Of a DNA stretch of 64,000 nt, positions 1-11,003 are shown piece by piece (the first letter of the stretch is position 1; each line of letters begins with the position of its first letter). Where the stretch lies: NCBI GenBank assembly GCA_001692895.1, contig KV748260.1, positions 62,001-126,000 of the forward strand. Direction: 5' to 3'. The notes under the pieces were generated by a model. That model was not told the origin of the DNA. It was given only the letters and a program-made list of their open reading frames with translations, and searched no databases. The position numbers were made by a program, and so were the translations under genes. The DNA is from Cenococcum geophilum 1.58. Lineage: Eukaryota; Ascomycota; Dothideomycetes; Gloniales; Gloniaceae.

Positions 1-2700
1 AGCAAAATTAATGGGGAACTAAAATAGAATATAGAAGATACCCTAAACTAAAGATGGCGTTAGAAGAAGCGCGAATTTTTAATCCGTTAGGAAGGATACT
101 TTTAGGTATATAACAGTTAGGAACCTAAGAAACACCTTTAGCTAGGATATAATATAGCAATTAAAACATTCCTAAGGACTAAAGGTAAAGATTTGGTAAC
201 GGTTTTAGATATGCTATAGATAAGATAATAAAGAAGACCTTATAAATTAAAACCATAAGGTTAAGCACAGGCATTAAGGATGAAAACGTTTCGCCATTAT
301 AATAGGGATCCTAGAACCCTATAAGGGGAAGCTTATAGAATTTATAGGAGAATTACTAGGGATACTGTCTAAGGAAGACGCTATTTAAGAATAAGTAGTA
401 GTAATATAAGAAGAGGTCTTGGGGATTTAGAAGGACCCCTAGGGATAAAAGGGGAGTATCTAGTCTGGCACCGGAGATAAGCAATAAAGTTAATAGTATA
501 AAGAGGAGCAAAAAGACAGCCTATAAAGAATTGAAAATTTTAAGAAATTATAAAGCACCTATAGGAATACTACCCGTTTATTATATATAGGGATTATAGT
601 AGTATACTGCTTTTATATAAATTGCTACCAAAGCTTAGAATAAAGGCATCCCTAAAGTATAAAGTTAATTCCTAATAATAGGCATTCTAGAGGCACCCGA
701 GAAGCACTATATAAAGCTATTCTATAAGAAGAAGAAAAGAACTAGATAATAACTTAAATACTAACAGCAGTAACGGGAGCCTCCCCTTCTATCTTAACGT
801 TATTATTAACGGTATTATTAGCTCCTCTATCCCTAAAAGTATTAGCACTTCCACTAATATTCTTCTTAGAATAACGGGTACTGGAAGGACTAGCATGGGC
901 GGGAGACTGGCGAGGAGAACGTTTATCTAGACTTTTATTGCTATCCTTAGTATCCCTAGGCTCTAAATTAGTATCTAAGCAGGGATCCAAAAGCCGTTGG
1001 CTAAGAGAATTAGTATAGTCCCTAAACGTGTTACTAGAGATACTTACCTAGCTAGAGTAGCCCGCGTAAGAGTATAAATATTATTATTAATAAGGGTAAG
1101 CTGTTCGCACATACGCTCCTAAATACTATATGTCTGAGATTATTACATCTTTATAGCAGTGGAAACCCTTATAAAATTAAAGAGTTTATAAGTAAGGGAA
1201 GATACCTTCTATCCCCTCCTGTCACTATTAGGATATTAGCGGAAATCTTAGATAGCGCGTTAGAGCCTATAAGTCTTATACGCATAAATAGTAGGGATTT
1301 AGTATAATTAGCGAAATCTAGAATAAGATGGAATGGGAAATACCGGGACGTAGGTTTTTCTCCTACTGCGGCAATAGGAGCACTTAGATTTGTTTTCGCT
1401 GGAGCAAGGCATCTTATAGACGTAGGAAGGATCCTGTATAAGAGTATAAATGCAGCAATAATAGCATTTTAGGGAAACTGCCGTAGGAGTAATAGACGCT
1501 GTCTAGGGCGTTACCGGGAGAGGAATAATACTGCCGCCGGTCTGGGGACGCGTAGAAGAACTACAAGCTATTATAAGAGAATACTCTAAGAAGTTAGCAT
1601 CGTTATAAGAGATAAGGTGGGGATCCTATTACTTATAGATATATTATAAGAAGAGAATAAAGTAGCTATAAAAGAATAGCTGGAGATACGAAAGCTAAAA
1701 GTAAAGATATAGAGGAAACAGTCTGCTAAAAGATAAGACGAATAGTATTATTAATAAAAAGACGCGTAAGAGGCGATAGCTTATAAACTGGAAGAAAATT
1801 AAAATAAAGACGTTATTATTAGAACCTATTTTAGGTAAATAGGGATGGTGGCTTATAGACGCGTTATATAGGACAACCTTTAGATTAACTTATAACAAAC
1901 TCTTATAATAAGAAGGTAAATCCTATCCAATTTTTATTATTATTATTTTAGTTCTATTATAAAGGCATTATAAGGAACTATAGTGGGAGAAGAGTAGAGG
2001 AACTAAGGATAAAGTAAGGTTCTACGCTAGTAAAGAACTAGCTATAAGCCGTATTATAGAGTACCTTTCCACTAAGAATTTTCCCTAGTGGTTTTAGCTG
2101 GAACTTTATAAAAGCTTAGTAGAGGCGAAGTCTTAGAGGACTAAGACCCTTAAAGGGGAGGCAATTGTAACGGAATTCCCTAGAAGGTATATATTAGATG
2201 AGACAGAAGGAGGTCTTATCTATATTCTATCTACGTCTTAAAAAACACGGTTAGATAGATAAGGGGTAAAGGGTTTTACTAGCGTCTTAGAAGGATTATA
2301 TAGGGAGCTAGTTCTCCTCTAGAGAAGGACTAGCGATTAGTCTCTAAATAGAAGAGGTCAGAAAGCATTTGTCCTTCATACGTGAAGATCATTATACCTC
2401 AACTTATCTTCTACTTGCCTGTGACTCTTATTCTACACTATCGATTAGATAATCATACGTTCCGGTCAGACTGGCCTCTCACACCTATGTCGTGTTTTTT
2501 TGACACGCAATTGGCAATTTCGTTATTTTACCTCTTACTTATAAAAATATTAAAGTCTTTTAAGTTCTATCTAGTATTGATTATATTAATACACGTATAA
2601 TAAGACTCCACTTAGGTAAACTTTTTATTTAAAAAATTATTATATAATAATTTTTTTAACAGCGTTATTAGGAGGCTTACTAGAGCCTAAGCGAAAATTA
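1..2700. repeat. RIP-degraded repeat block
   Basis: Very AT-rich DNA with TAA/TAG stops in every frame and few CpG or CA dinucleotides, the expected outcome of repeat-induced point mutation on a fungal transposon. No long frame survives. On the minus strand a less damaged 78-codon frame lies at 754-990. A second decayed minus-strand frame, at about 1370-1480, still reads as a cysteine motif (CYYC, then C, then CSYC followed by basic residues). I associate such Cys motifs with repeat-borne fungal proteins, but I cannot name the element. No terminal repeats are visible inside the window, and the block runs off its left edge. Confidence 0.75.
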
Positions 2701-2715
2701 GAAAATAAAAAAATC

Positions 2716-2818
2716 TGTCAAGTTACGCGCAGGCTGCGCGTCAACGACGTCAGCGGCGTCGACTGCAGCCATTTGCCGCCCAATTGACCTATTTGGCAGT
2801 ATTTGATTTCACTTGACG
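2716..2818. repeat. GC-richer island between two RIP blocks, with short inverted ends and an internal palindrome
   Basis: About 100 bp of normal composition is bounded by TGTCAAGT (2716-2723) and ACTTGACG (2811-2818), which are inverted with one mismatch. Just inside the left end, 2722-2745 is a near-perfect palindrome with 11-12 bp arms (GTTACGCGCAG against CTGCGCGTCAAC). It could be a transposon end, a solo terminal repeat or a hairpin; I cannot assign a family. Confidence 0.35.
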
Positions 2819-2859
2819 GGTAGTTTAAATCCTAGCCTGCGGATATTTTCCCGATGAAA

Positions 2860-3830
2860 TTAAATAAAGTATTAGACGCCTATAGAGAATTATAAAATAT
2901 ATATACTTAGCGTTAGAGAGGGATTAAGTATTATAGAGTAACTATATATTACTTGCGTATACTTAGTATAGAAAGAAGGTTAGTAACTAAATAGAGCCGT
3001 AATTATAATATATACTAACTTCTTCTCTATATAGTAAGAATAGGATAGTATAACTTTACTAAGTAATAATATAATAGTTACTAGCTGGTTATAATAGTTA
3101 GATAATAAGGATCTAATAAAAGGCATTAAAAATAATAAAGGTTATTAAATTAAGAACTAGAATACTATACCTCTAATAGACGACTTAGAGATATAGAATA
3201 TCTTTAAGGACGAAGATAAAGAGGAGGGAGATGGTATTATAGACTTTATATTAGTAGTAGCCGTACTATTAAGAAGAGATATAAACAGGTTAGTTAAAAT
3301 AATATAGGAGGTACTAAAACCAATTAAGCTATAGAATAAGGAGTAGCTAAGTTATAAGGCTAGTTATATTATAAGTTTAGAATATAGGAATATAGAAACG
3401 TAGGAATGTAATATACTAACGTACTAACGTACTAATATACTTAGTACATTTCTTAGGCGTAGTATTGTATATTTAAAGGACCACGGTCCCTACCTAAATA
3501 GTTCTCTTTTTTTATAGTAAATCTTAGAATATAATTAAAGTTAATCTATTAGGTATCCTACTCCACCAGTTATATTTACCTATATACCTAGCCCATTAAC
3601 AAGTCTACCGTAGTATTTCCTACAAGGCTTCGTTATATTAAAGGTATAATTAATATAGTTATAAGAGATCGTGCTAATAATATAGGTACGTAGAGATCTA
3701 AGGGCCGCTTACTCTTTCTTATACTGCTTATAAATATAGTTATAATATTTCCGTAGAGCTTAAAGCTCTTTCTTTTTACTATTATTAAGTACTAAGAATA
3801 TAGTCTTTTAAGGATTAACGACTAATAGTT
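2860..3830. repeat. Second RIP-degraded AT-rich block
   Basis: Extremely AT-rich and stop-saturated, with a sharp compositional boundary near 3830 where ordinary base composition returns. No readable protein domain survives. Most likely an old RIP-mutated transposon of a different family from the block at 1-2700, though this cannot be shown from one copy. Confidence 0.65.
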
Positions 3831-5020
3831 GTGACGATAGGTTGTATTTTGCACTTGATTCCGACGATCGACTGGTCCGATTTTTCTTGGATGCTGATAA
3901 GGCAACAAGGGCGTTCCGTGTCCCTGATAATTGTTCTTAGAGGAAGTTTGTTGCTATGGGTTTACTGGATCGTTTGGAGGGTAGTCTGGTATTTGAACTA
4001 TGTTTGGGAAATGTTTGAATAAGTGGAAAAGGCTGCGGGGAGTGTGGAATATATAATCTTGCTAAGGTGCGTCACTCATGAAGCATAGTTTAAGACTTTG
4101 ACGTATTGTAACTCTCCGTGAGGTCTGACGAATGCAAGTCGTACCTTTATGACGGCTAAAAATGAAAGTAAAACCACAGGTAGGCAGGATTTGAAGATGG
4201 TTTCGGGCTGACTATACAACGCACATGGGAATGAATATGGTGTTCTTTTGTTCATTACTAGCGGACCTGTTCAGGAGTCTCTAGCGTAAACCGTAAGCTG
4301 AGCACTGCTGGGAGAATATTTTCGGATTGGATGGCTCAGAAATACGCCGCTGTGGTTAGTCAATCGAGAGCTCTTACAGCGAATGCCATTTTTAATCTGC
4401 TAGACCATAATATCCCAGAAACATGTGATGCTGGCGAACCGGTGTGACAATATCATGTTTTAAACGGTTAAGTCGATAGGGGCAATCCCGTGTGGGGGAG
4501 AAAGCTTCTGGAAATGCCCGACTTCCTAATCATGAGGCCTCAGTATAATGTTACTTCCGGTAGCTTGAGCCTTAGCCAAACCGCCCTGGGGGTAGATCCA
4601 CTGTGATCGCCATCATCCCTGGCTATTTTTTATTGCCTATGGTCATGTGAAACCGTGCAAAGAAAGTAAGCCAAAAAGAGAAAGCTTTGCAGGGTTGAGT
4701 AGTTTCGAACCTATTATTTTGTTGTGGCTTTGGGGTGTGTTCTGGGGTATTTGAAAGAGATTGGCGGGCCCTATCTGCTGTGATGCTTGCGCTGCTGAAT
4801 GTATTGAGGAAGATTCATCAAAACCCTAAATCCTAGTCTAGTGCACTAGTACCGCCTACCACCTATTTCTAATATCTTTGGACTGCAACACTATCTGAGG
4901 AGGGCCTTGACCCGAAGCGACCGGATAGTCTGTGCATCGTATAAAGAGGTAATGGAGTTGACGAATAAGTAGGTTGGAATTTGAGAAATACAGTCTAGAT
5001 GAACGTCATCTACAGTCGTG
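3831..5020. other. Gene-free stretch of normal composition
   Basis: Base composition is ordinary, but only short unrelated frames are present and none shows a recognisable motif, splice architecture or codon bias. I see no gene here. It may be the flank of the transposon that follows or an eroded gene. Confidence 0.5.
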
Positions 5021-5022
5021 TA

Positions 5023-6107
5023 CGGAGGCAGCGGGCAAAAGTTCCTGGCCCCCTTGCGCCACAAATGCGCCACCAATAAGCCACAAAACTACTTTCTTGG
5101 CGTTCCGAATTAGGAAGGAAGCTGGTATAGAAGATGGATTTTGGCTCTTTAGGACGAGAGTGTAGATATATGACATTATAATAGCCACCTGGTGTGGTGG
5201 TGATATATAGGATTACTGCTTCTGCCTACTACCTCGCCTACCACCTTGTCCAGCACCTCGTCCAGCACCTCGTCCAGCACCTCGTCTAGTACCTCGTCCA
5301 GTACCTCATCTAGCACCTCGCCCACCACCTTACTGTGGCTTTTTTCCTTTTAATGGCTTAGCCTGCTGCTGTGGCTCCTGCTGCCGTTATGGCTCTTGCT
5401 CGGGCTTAATAAACATCATATTAAGTAGCTTAATTGGCAGGCGCCGTCGTGGGTTTTGTCGTGGCTCTGGAGGTAGAGCTTATGGTGGTTTGGGAGGTGA
5501 TTCGGGGGGTGGCTCTAGAGGCTCTTGGGGTGGTTCTTAAGATATTTTATAAGCTTCTTGTATCGCGAAGATAGTAGTAAGGGCAGCGCCAGCAGCGCTC
5601 TTAGCTGCTACTGCTGGTGTAATTTAATGCCGGAGACGCTTATTCTAATAGCGGCTTAAATATTGGTATTTATACTACCGTAAATCTTTATAGTAAGGGC
5701 CTAAGCTCTTATATAAGTTACCTATTATAAACAGTAAGATATAACAAGGATTTGATGGATTTTAAAAGTTTATAGAGTATAGTATTAAGAGGAGAGCTGT
5801 CAATCGGAAGTCCGTGCACCGATTGTGAGAAAAGAAGAACTCGTGTGTCGATTGATCTATGAAGAAAAAGAGGCTATATATACATAAGGTAGATGCAGGT
5901 ACAGGGGGGGGGTACGTAATAGGGAGTCGGTGACTGAGTCGGTGACCGAGTCAAGGAGTAGGTAACTGAGTCGGCGGCATGACACCCGACTCAGGTCGAC
6001 AAGAGCTGTGTACGCCGCGAACCCGCCAAGCATCTCTTACGCCACATTAAGCCACTAAAGGCTAGCGCACACAGGGGGGGGCCAGGAACTTTTGGCCGCT
6101 GCCTCCG
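5023..6107. mobile_element. TA-flanked non-autonomous or decayed DNA transposon, about 1.1 kb
   Basis: The ends are imperfect terminal inverted repeats of about 35 bp. The left end begins CGGAGGCAGCGG (5023) and the right end finishes CCGCTGCCTCCG (6107), with a shared inner block AAAAGTTCCTGGCCCCC. A TA dinucleotide lies at both outer borders (5021-5022 and 6108-6109), the target duplication typical of Tc1/mariner elements. The interior is partly AT-rich. On the minus strand it carries a stop-interrupted frame rich in Pro, Gln, Gly and Arg, ending in Gly-Arg repeats encoded by the 12-bp tandem array at 5234-5330. No transposase motif is visible. It ends only 335 bp upstream of the acetoacetyl-CoA synthetase start codon. 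Confidence 0.72.
5234..5330. repeat. 12-bp tandem repeat (CACCTCGTCCAG type)
   Basis: About eight degenerate copies of a 12-bp unit run head to tail, varying mainly by C/T transitions. Read on the minus strand the unit encodes Gly-Ala/Thr-Gly-Arg, giving a Gly-Arg-rich tail in the decayed frame of the surrounding transposon. Confidence 0.8.
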
Positions 6108-6442
6108 TACGAAATTTTGTATCCGAAGCCAGCCGCAGGGCAGGTTTCTTCGCATAGCGAGGGCGTCTTCTGCCCGTTTTGTGAGGTCTAAGATTGCAGT
6201 TTTGCATATTTTTAGAGGGAGCCATCTAGATCTAGGAGAAGAACCGTAACCTCCTGAAAGCACAGTTTTTTGAACACTGGAGACAGATTCAAGGGGATGA
6301 TGTTCTTCGGGAATCCTTGGACTTTCGCTTCCCGAGCCGATGGCGAGCCGACAATGGTCGCTACAAGGATAAATCCCAGACACAAAATGGCACCGTTCCC
6401 AACAACATAAGCATCACAAGACATTCTCCAATTGCAAAAAAA
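6108..6442. promoter_or_regulatory. Upstream region of acetoacetyl-CoA synthetase
   Basis: This 335-bp interval lies between the right end of the TA-flanked transposon and the start codon at 6443. It contains the pre-existing proximal promoter and leader, with no TATA box I would commit to. A minus-strand frame of about 70 codons here begins like a signal peptide but has no support beyond that. Confidence 0.4.
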
Positions 6443-8769
6443 ATGACTATATCACTGAAAAAAGATATCTACAATGGCACCAATGGCATATCCAAGGAGT
6501 CCGCACGTCTCTGGGTCCACCCATCCCCACAGTCCACCCCGATGTGGACATTCCTCAATAACATGAACAAAAAGTACAATCTGCAATTGAGGAATTATGA
6601 AGACTTACATTCGTGGAGCATTAATAACGCCGCGACTTTCTGGGGCGAAGTATGGCATTCAACAGGTATAAAAGCTTCAAAGCCATACCAACAAGTGAGC
6701 ATCACATTAATACCCTGGTCCTCATAAATAGTAAGCAGGGCGTTAACGGTCCTTTAGGTAGTCAACGAAAGTGCACCTATGTTTCCTCGACCAAGCTTCT
6801 TTGAGGGGGCAAAGCTGAACTTCGCGGAGAACCTCCTCTTCCCAGCTCAGGAAGTCGATCCTGCCAGTCCTGCTATTATAGCTGCTACAGAAACGACGCG
6901 GGAAACAGTCACTTGGGCAGATTTACGAGAGCAGGTGAAGCAGTGTCAGGCTGGCATGATAGCTTTAGGGCTGAAAGATGGGGATAGAGTTGCTGGATAC
7001 GTCGCCAATCATACCAATGCGCTGGTGGCAATGCTTGCCGCAACTTCTCTTGGAGGTATTTGGACAGCTGTGAGCCCTGACACAGGTGTACATGCTGTGT
7101 TGGAAAGGTTACGGCAGATCGAGCCGGTACTACTATTTACGGACAATGCAGCATTTTACAATGGTAGAAGTCACCCGGTGCTCCCCAAGGTCAGCGAGAT
7201 TGCTAGTGCTCTCACAACTCTCGAGGCCGTAATTGTGTTCCCGACCGTTTCTTCAGTTGACACAGATTTGAGCTCTATCGAGGTGCCGTCGGGCAAAGCT
7301 TATGATTATGCTTCCTTTATTAAGTTAGGAAACCCTCTAGAGACTCTCACTTTCAAACAACTTCGTCCAGATCATCCAGTATACATTCTCTACAGCAGCG
7401 GAACAACAGGAGCTCCGAAATGCATAGTTCATGGCAGCATCGGAACCTTGATCCAACATAAAAAAGAGCATATGTTCCATTGCTCAATACTTCCTGGCTC
7501 ACGCCTCTTCTACTTCACGACATGTACCTGGATGATGTGGCATTGGCTCGTCTCCGGCCTTGCCAGTGGAGCCACCCTTGTCCTCTACGACGGCTCCCCC
7601 TTCCGGTACCTGTCACCCACAGACCCCTCCACCTCCGTACCTGACGACCTCGCCATGCCACGCCTTATTGACGAAGTCGGTATAACGCACTTTGGAACAT
7701 CCGCAAAATATCTATCTGTTCTCGAGCAAAAGAATCTCTCCCCACGCTCCGTGCTCTCCCTTAAAACCCTCCAAGCGATCTATAGCACCGGCTCCCCGCT
7801 CGCCCCCTCCACCTTCCACTATGTCTACTCCGCATTCCCCTCCACCGTAAACCTCGGCAGCATAACCGGCGGCACAGACATCATCTCCCTCTTTGGCGCA
7901 CCCTCCCCACTCACTCCCGTCCATGCAGGCGAGATCCAAGTCCGCGGCCTGGGCATGGCTATCGCAGCCTGGGACTACACAGGCGCTGACATAACCGCCT
8001 CTGGCGAAGCTGGCGATCTCGTCTGCACGAGACCGTTTCCCTGTCAGCCTGTAAGCTTCTGGGGCGCCGAAGGCGAGAAGAAGTACCGCAGTAGCTACTT
8101 CGACAAATTCGACACGTGCGTGTGGCATCATGGCGACTTCGTCCGCTTCAATCCCGCTACTGGCGGGCTAGTGATGCTTGGGCGCACATGGCGACTTCGT
8201 CCGCTTCAATCCCGCTACTGGCGGGCTAGTGATGCTTGGGCGCACATGGCGACTTCGTCCGCTTCAATCCCGCTACTGGCGGGCTAGTGATGCTTGGGCG
8301 CAGCGACGGGATCTTGAAACCGGCTGGCGTGCGGTTCGGCAGCGCGGAAATCTATAATGTGCTGCTAGAGCACTTCGCGGATGAGGTGGCGGATGCGCTA
8401 TGCATTGGGCGCCGGCGAGAGCAGGATACGGATGAGACTGTTGTACTGTTCTTGAAGATGGCGGAAGGGAAGACGTTTGATGTGGACTTGGTGGAGAGGA
8501 TCAAGGCGTATGTGAGGAAGGGATTGAGTGCGAGACATGTGCCGGGAGTGGTGGACGAGTGCCCGGAGATTCCTGTGACGACCAATGGAAAGAAGTAAGT
8601 TAACTGATATCGTCATTGATAAGACAGAAGCTCTGGACTAATTTAATGGTTTAGGGTTGAGGGTGCTGTTAAGCAGATCCTTTGTGGTTTGAATGTCAAA
8701 ACATCCGCCTCTGTGGCGAATGCTGAGTGCCTTGACTGGTATCGCAACTGGGCTAAGATGCACGCCTGA
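6443..8769 (+). pseudogene. Acetoacetyl-CoA synthetase, frameshifted by a 58-bp triplication
   Basis: ATP-dependent ligase that activates acetoacetate to acetoacetyl-CoA (ANL/AMP-binding superfamily). Exons are 6443-6694, 6758-8594 and 8655-8769, with introns of 63 bp (phase 0) and 60 bp. The N-terminal cap ends in the family pattern FWGEVWHSTGI. The AMP-binding P-loop motif YSSGTTGAPK lies near residue 295, and the C-terminal part holds [12 protein letters not shown] and the TNGKK region with the catalytic lysine. With one copy of the 58-bp unit the gene would encode about 695 residues, normal for the family. The two extra copies add 116 bp, shift the frame by two and cause a stop at about 8285. 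The product therefore loses the hinge, the catalytic lysine and about 130 residues. It could be a real lesion or an assembly artefact. Confidence 0.9.
8129..8302 (+). repeat. Perfect 58-bp tandem triplication inside acetoacetyl-CoA synthetase
   Basis: Three identical 58-bp copies run back to back (8129-8186, 8187-8244, 8245-8302), each beginning CATGGCGACTTCG and ending GCTTGGGCGCA. The copies show no divergence, so the event is recent or technical. Because 58 is not a multiple of three, each copy is read in a different frame and the coding sequence is interrupted. Confidence 0.97.
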
Positions 8770-9214
8770 AAATCATTGGAGATGGGCATCAGCACTGATG
8801 GAACGCCAATTACGTGCGCTATTAGACCAAAAATTCTATATCCACCCTACAATCGCAAGAATCCGAAAGATGTCCTTTCGAATATACCAAGAAGTAGATT
8901 CAGGCCGCGGTGTATCGTGAAGAGTGTTAATACGACATCAGCAAATGTTAATTATTTGCGTTTTTCTGGCCTTCGACCTTGTGGTGGTATTGGCACAGGC
9001 AAATCTTGAAGCCGATGGCATCCCCTCATTAATTTGAGTGCATTCAGAAACCTCTAAGTTTGTCAATGTAGAATGAGGGATTTGCCTTTTTGTCCCCTTG
9101 GATATGCCTAAGTCCTCACTTTTGCTAGTTTATGCTGTATTAAAATATGCGGGATTCTATCACTCCGCCAAGTAATACTGAATTCACCTACCAATTCAGT
9201 TTCACCTGATATCT
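8770..9214. other. Convergent intergenic region
   Basis: About 445 bp between the stop of acetoacetyl-CoA synthetase (+) and the stop of glyoxalase II (-). It should hold both 3' ends. I see no gene and no clear terminator-like structure. Confidence 0.4.
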
Positions 9215-10455
9215 CTACGCTCTATCTTTCATTTCTCGAAGCGCCCTCATTACGTCTACAGGTTTGTCATAGCCGACTGATTTCTGGATAGACGGATCCT
9301 GTGGTGCTGTGAGCTATGTGTATTCGTAGGATACGCTCGAGGAATTAATATATACACACGTTTACTCTCATGAACACATTGTGTTGCTACCAGAATTAGC
9401 CTACTTGCCAGATTGCAAATTTGCTAGAGACGGCTCACCTTCTCATCTCCGATCGTGAATTTTCCTTGCGTCTCCTTATTGTTTTGCGCAAACTCTTCTA
9501 GCTTCTTGATCGCATCATTCTCAAGGACGCGCTTAGCGAAGCGTACATTGCCTTTAGTATATTCGTGGCCAGGCTATTGAAGATGTAGGGTAAGAATTAA
9601 GAATGGCGTAGTGAGTGTTAGAGAACCTACATAGACTTTGGTATCATCTGGCAACGAAGCAAGGGTCTCGTTCAACGCCTCATGCATCTCTTCAGCGTTA
9701 CCTTCGAAGAAGCGCCCGCAGCCTATGACCCAAAAGCGATCAGTATATTTCAAACCGGGTTATCTCATATTTCCCTCTTCCCCTGATAGGAACTTCAGCT
9801 GACCTCCGATAAACAGGGTGTCTCCTGTGAAGACTGCTTTGTCTGTTCCATCTTCAAAGAAATAGCAGATACTGTCTTGCGTATGGCATGGTGTGTGTAA
9901 TGCAGTAGCTTTTATGGCTTCGCCAACGGAGAAGGTAGATTTGTGTGCGGGTGTATTGGTGACGCTGTCACAGTCTTTGCCGCCGAATATGGGAAGCGGG
10001 AAGTGTTTTAGCTAGAAGGATTAGCAAGGAAGGGAGAAGGGTGGATCGGAGAGTATACGATTTCTTTGTTTCCGCCGGCATGGTCGTGATGGCTGTAGTA
10101 AGCTTTGTTAATGATTCTTGGGTTGGGTCGCGGAAGTGGTGAAGGGTAATGTACTGGTGTGTATTTATTATGGTTGACAGCTTGATATCACCGTTCTTCG
10201 TTTTATCTTTGAGAACTGGAAGGACTCTAATGGAGAGGATAACTTGTCAATGTTCCATATATCAATGAGTTGACACGGTTGGAGCATTACTCGGGTGGAT
10301 TCGCCGGGTCAATGATTACAGCTTCCTTCGACTTATCATCGACCACTAAGTAAGCATAGTTATTGCCCGTTCCCTCCCCTATGATAGATGTCAGTCGTTG
10401 GGCATAAACACAAAAAGAGGATGGCTATACACATCGGGATCGATTGGATATGCAT
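9215..10455 (-). CDS. Hydroxyacylglutathione hydrolase (glyoxalase II)
   Basis: Metallo-beta-lactamase-fold thioesterase that hydrolyses S-lactoylglutathione to lactate and glutathione, the second step of methylglyoxal detoxification. The reconstructed protein is about 255 residues, starting MHIQSIPMWEGTGNNYAYLV at 10455. The metal-binding motif T-H-H-H-H-D-H starts at about residue 60. Further metal ligands appear in HTPCHT, in FTGDTLFIGGCGRFFEG, and in PGHEYTKGN, the substrate-binding signature of the family. The gene is finely split: exon 1 is only 25 nt (10455-10431), and several introns of about 50-80 bp follow, each with GT-AG ends and consistent phase. No targeting peptide is seen at this start, so a cytosolic form is inferred. 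Confidence 0.93.
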
Positions 10456-11003
10456 TGCGCGGGATAATGTGGGCTGTCGGATGTTAACTCCCAAGTGTAT
10501 GATCCTGAGGTCTCGTTCTTACATGTGGAGTTGATTGATTTAGAATCGTACGCCAACTTCTCCTAATTGTAGAAGCGAATAAGCTCATGAGGAGAAAGAC
10601 GAGGACAGCATTCATACATGTAAACTCTAGGTAGCTATTTGTAATGCGGGGATGAAGCTCGGCTCGGAGAGATGACGTTAGATATTCAGGGATGACACGG
10701 TCCTTCAATATCAATTAACGAAGCACATTTATGATAACTTAATGATTTTTGAGTAATCTCAATATTGCCTTTGTTTAGTAGTGCTTGAAGCCGCGGTACG
10801 ACATAATGATGAGAGCTAGATAAGCACAAGGATATTTTTTCAAACTTCCTACAAACCTGTAGCACATCGCGGGTTCAAAGCAATGTGATTGTGGCCCATG
10901 ACATGAACATCGAAAAAATGCTATTATTCTAATCCTAATTCCGCGCCTAGGCCTGGGAATGATATGAGAATTCTGATATGTGTCCTTCAGCTTGTAAATC
11001 CAT
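10456..11003. other. Tandem intergenic region upstream of glyoxalase II
   Basis: About 550 bp between the start of glyoxalase II and the stop of the rRNA methyltransferase gene, both on the minus strand. It must contain the glyoxalase II promoter. A 76-codon minus-strand frame at 10484-10714 has a hydrophobic, basic stretch but no homology I recognise and stops before the glyoxalase II start, so I do not call it. Confidence 0.4.

Noticed and set aside
6212..6424. Minus-strand frame starting like a signal peptide beside the acetoacetyl-CoA synthetase promoter
   Set aside because: Hydrophobic start only; the rest has no cysteine pattern or homology and overlaps the promoter of a real gene.
10484..10714. 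Possible mitochondrial leader exon for glyoxalase II
   Set aside because: Frame stops before the start codon and no donor/acceptor pair joins it in phase.
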